Assembly (NCBI GenBank): GCA_942159475.1
Contig: OW804094.1
Location: 16,489,708 to 16,553,707, forward strand
From: Sthenelais limicola
Taxonomy: Eukaryota > Annelida > Polychaeta > Phyllodocida > Sigalionidae
DNA: 64,000 nucleotides
Reading direction: 5' to 3'
Below the pieces are notes generated by a model that was given only the letters and a program-made list of their open reading frames with translations, had not been told where the DNA came from and did no database searches. Both the position numbers and the translations under genes were made by a program. Position 1 is the stretch's first letter. Each line of letters begins with the position of its first letter. Below are positions 61,785-64,000 of the stretch, in pieces.

Positions 61785-62534
61785 TAGTGTGGGCACAGCT
61801 GCGTACTGAGGCTGTTATAGAGCTATTAACCCAAGTATGAGGTAAAGAATGGCAGCATAATCAGTGTTGTCATCCCCTTTAATATACTTAACACCCTGAT
61901 TCTATCCCGCTGACAACGCCTAGTCATTCTGTATTATCCCACTAAGTGTTCTGCTGACGGGTGGGAGTGGGAGCTAGAACCTGCAGGTAGAAAAACAATT
62001 CTTAGAAAAGAGTCTGAAGAGGAGAGTGCACCTGCAGTGAGGGATCTTCTACGTATAGTTTTATATTAGATATTTTATTCTTAAAGGTGAATTCTCAGCT
62101 AAAGCGATCCAAAATGTGACTTTAAATGTACAATTAAATGTCTACCACCAAGGGCTTACATAGCTTACAAGATGAAACGCCTACAAAAAGTAAACTGTTT
62201 TGTTTTAAGATTATTTTTATTCAGCTAGACATTATGCAACAGGTACACTATTCACAGAAAAGCTGCTTTAAACAGGTATAGAACATGTTAGAAAAATAAT
62301 AGAAAAATTACACAATAATAATGATAATCATTAACCAGGAGGTTATTTCGCCATTAGGCGTTCAATAATAAAGAAATAAGGATAACAATTAAAACCAGAC
62401 ACCCGGGACTGTGTCAGATTCATGACAGGCCATGTTTTACGCATCTAGTTCCAGAAATATTCCAATATACAAAAAGTGCAAAGGGACTGCCATGTCTCAC
62501 TGCATTTCAACCTATTCTCTGACCTACCATTCCT
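61785..62534. other. Unannotated stretch
   Basis: No shared repeat. TTTTTATTCAG near 62215 and AATAAAGAAATAAG near 62368 are isolated polyadenylation-like words. Confidence 0.35.
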
Positions 62535-63165
62535 TTGTCTCGCTACTTCTGTCACTGCACTACCTGGGCTGTCGCAGGGGTACTACTGCGCTGTCACACT
62601 ACCTCTGTCACTCCACCCCTAGGTGTAATACTGTGCTGTCACACTATACCTGTCACTCCACCTCTAGAGGCAATACTGCCTTGTCTCAGTGCCTCTGTCA
62701 CTGCAGTCCCTGGGCTGTCGCAGGGGTACTATTGTGCTGTCACACTACCTGTCACTCCACCCCTAGAGGCAATACTGCCTTGTCTCAGTGCCTCTGTCAC
62801 TCCACCCCTAGGCTGTCACAGGGGTACTACTGCGCTGTCACACTACCTCTGTCACTCCACCCCTAGATGTACTACTACGCTGTCACACTACCTCTGTCAC
62901 TCCACCCCTAGGTGTAATACTGTGCTGTCACACTACCTGTCACTCCACCCCTAGAGGCAATACTGCCTTCCTTGTCTCAGTGCCTCTGTCACTGCACTCC
63001 CTGGGCTGTCACAGGGGTACTACTGTGCTGTCACACTACCTGTCACTCCACCCCTAGGTGTAATACTGTGCTGTCACACTACCTGTCACTCCACCCCAGG
63101 GGCACTACTGCCTTCTCTCATTGCCTCTGCCACTACACCCCTAGGAGCAATACTGCCTTGTAAAA
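62535..63165. repeat. CTGTCACTCCACCCCTAGG minisatellite, 45-60 bp units
   Basis: About twelve units with CTGTCACACTACC, TGTCACTCCACCCCTAG, GGTGTAATACTGTG or GAGGCAATACTGCC, and TCGCAGGGGTACTACTG. Two unit types alternate irregularly, giving a higher-order pattern. Open frames of Cys/Ser/Thr-rich peptides are artefacts. Confidence 0.92.
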
Positions 63166-63169
63166 CTGT

Positions 63170-63747
63170 TGTCTAAGTTCCTCTGTCACTACCGCTCATG
63201 GTCACTCACAGAACCGCTATGTCTTACCTCTTCTGTCACCCTTACCATGGTCGCTTGCAGGGCTACCAGAGACCTTAAACCTGGAACACATGTTAAGGTA
63301 TGATGGAAGAATACAAACGAACGTGTGGTCTTCGTGAGAAGAGCGAAGCAACTGATTTAATGATTAATGAACTAGGATCTGTACATATGTTCCTTCAGGA
63401 TGTGGGTAAAGAGTAGGGGGTGGAGCCCTTACGTAATACCTATGGCTTAGCATGAATAAGTAGACTTGCACAGTACTGGGTAGCTAAGTATAATTAGCGA
63501 TTTTAGTAATGAGATAATATAAATAATGGGTGATAATTAATAGTTAATGAGGTTACACAATGTTACGTAATGTTACATAACACACATGGCCACTCATAGG
63601 GCTACTGGTGACCTTTTACACTCCTCCAACCCATGGTTTACCCCTGGGCAAGCCTCAGAGACCTGCAGTACCTCCAACCCCTTGTCCACCCACATGTCAA
63701 CTACTACACACCTGTAACCCCAATAACTGCCACTCACATGGCTACTA
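63170..63747. other. Unannotated sequence
   Basis: Degenerate CTGTCAC words persist to about 63290. Nothing beyond that. Confidence 0.4.
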
Positions 63748-63982
63748 GGGTCAGATTTCCAAAAGGTGCACAATTGGCAGCTCTTCATATTAAGTAAACT
63801 CTGCTAAATTCGCCAGAAAAATTATAAATACTAGGTATATCTGGGTATATCTGGTATCGAGTTGATTCAAAGGATGTGTTTGGTTATGTTGAATTGTGTT
63901 TAGAGTCTGATTTTTGTATTAAATTCAGGTAATTTGAGAGGATTTCTGAATGTGAATTGTGAATTTTCTGGAATTTCCATCC
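63748..63982 (+). mobile_element. MITE-A copy 64 (subfamily d), TSD ACTA
   Basis: Left end GGGTCAGATTTCCAAAAG, interior TCAAAGGATGTGTTTGG, right end GGAATTTCCATCC. ACTA on both sides. Confidence 0.93.
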
Positions 63983-64000
63983 ACTAAAGATAGTCCACAG

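Noticed and set aside
62432..62954. Two overlapping 139-144 codon Cys-rich frames
   Set aside because: They are produced by the CTGTCACTCCACCCC minisatellite.
493..63982. Regularly recurring repeats resembling a CRISPR array
   Set aside because: Copies are about 232 bp, in both orientations, with TSDs and irregular spacing. The DNA is eukaryotic.
1..64000. Recurring peptides such as FRKCTI..SSQITHI and MLNCILKLIFVLN in many short frames
   Set aside because: They are translations of MITE-A terminal repeats and interior, which are non-coding and appear in different frames and strands.

Overview
This window is AT-rich eukaryotic DNA, most likely from a marine invertebrate animal. I cannot name the species. 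I see no convincing protein-coding gene, rRNA or intact tRNA, and nothing bacterial (no operons, ribosome binding sites, IS elements or CRISPR). Every long open frame is explained by a low-complexity tract, a minisatellite or the reading of an interspersed repeat. The window therefore looks like intergenic or deep intronic sequence built almost entirely from non-autonomous mobile elements. Two juxtaposed acceptor/donor signals on the + strand (30518/30519 and 54036/54037) would fit the inside of a very long intron.

The dominant component is a roughly 232-bp MITE family, here called MITE-A. I count 64 copies or fragments, about one per kb, covering roughly a fifth of the window. Ends read GGGTCAGATTTTCAGAAA... 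and its reverse complement. Target site duplications (TSDs) are 4 bp (ATAT, AAAT, AGAT, TTAT, ACAT, TAGT, ACCT, AAAC, ATTT, CTTT, ACTA, TATA). In the feature list, + means the ...AAATTCTGCTAAATTAGGCTG... side comes first. I sort copies by interior words into subfamilies: a (AGTATCAGTTCTGTTATG), b (TCTAGCAATCTGTTTGG), c (TTCATTCAATAAATCTGTCT), d (GGATGTGTTTGGTTA with GAATGTGAATTGTGCATT ends), e (AATATCTCTTTCATTGTG), f (TTGTTTGAATCAAGG), g (CATGTTTTTTTAATCAACT) and h (ATCAAACCAACACAAAACC).

Other families are as follows. MITE-B (about 410 bp, ends ATGTGATGTGTTTCAGG) has about a dozen copies, mostly at 14.2-14.9, 24.8-25.1, 38.3-39.0, 45.2-45.6, 48.2-50.3 and 56.7-61.8 kb. MITE-C (about 350 bp, ends AGGGGATTTGCATAG, 2-bp AT duplication) has six copies. 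Repeat D is a retroposon-like CCCTTATCAACACATT repeat. MITE-E (about 200 bp, TSD TAA) and MITE-F (about 250 bp, TSD TTA) are Harbinger-like foldback elements. There are also a Tc1/mariner-like MITE at 40371-40826 and several single hairpin MITEs. Tandem repeats include a 170-bp array (18.4-19.25 kb), a 175-bp pyrimidine-rich array (42.2-43.4 kb), a 10-bp array (52.3-52.5 kb) and a 45-60 bp minisatellite (62.5-63.2 kb).

The most informative content is insertion history. Internal duplications preserve empty sites that prove the 4-bp TSD of MITE-A. Nested insertions (C in A, B in A, D in C, A in a Tc-like MITE, F in a hairpin MITE) give relative ages. Non-repeat candidates worth testing are two promoter-like clusters (25.4 and 31.0 kb), a hammerhead-like motif of Penelope type at 20.9 kb, an octamer-rich tandem repeat at 6.7 kb and the two recursive-splice-like sites.
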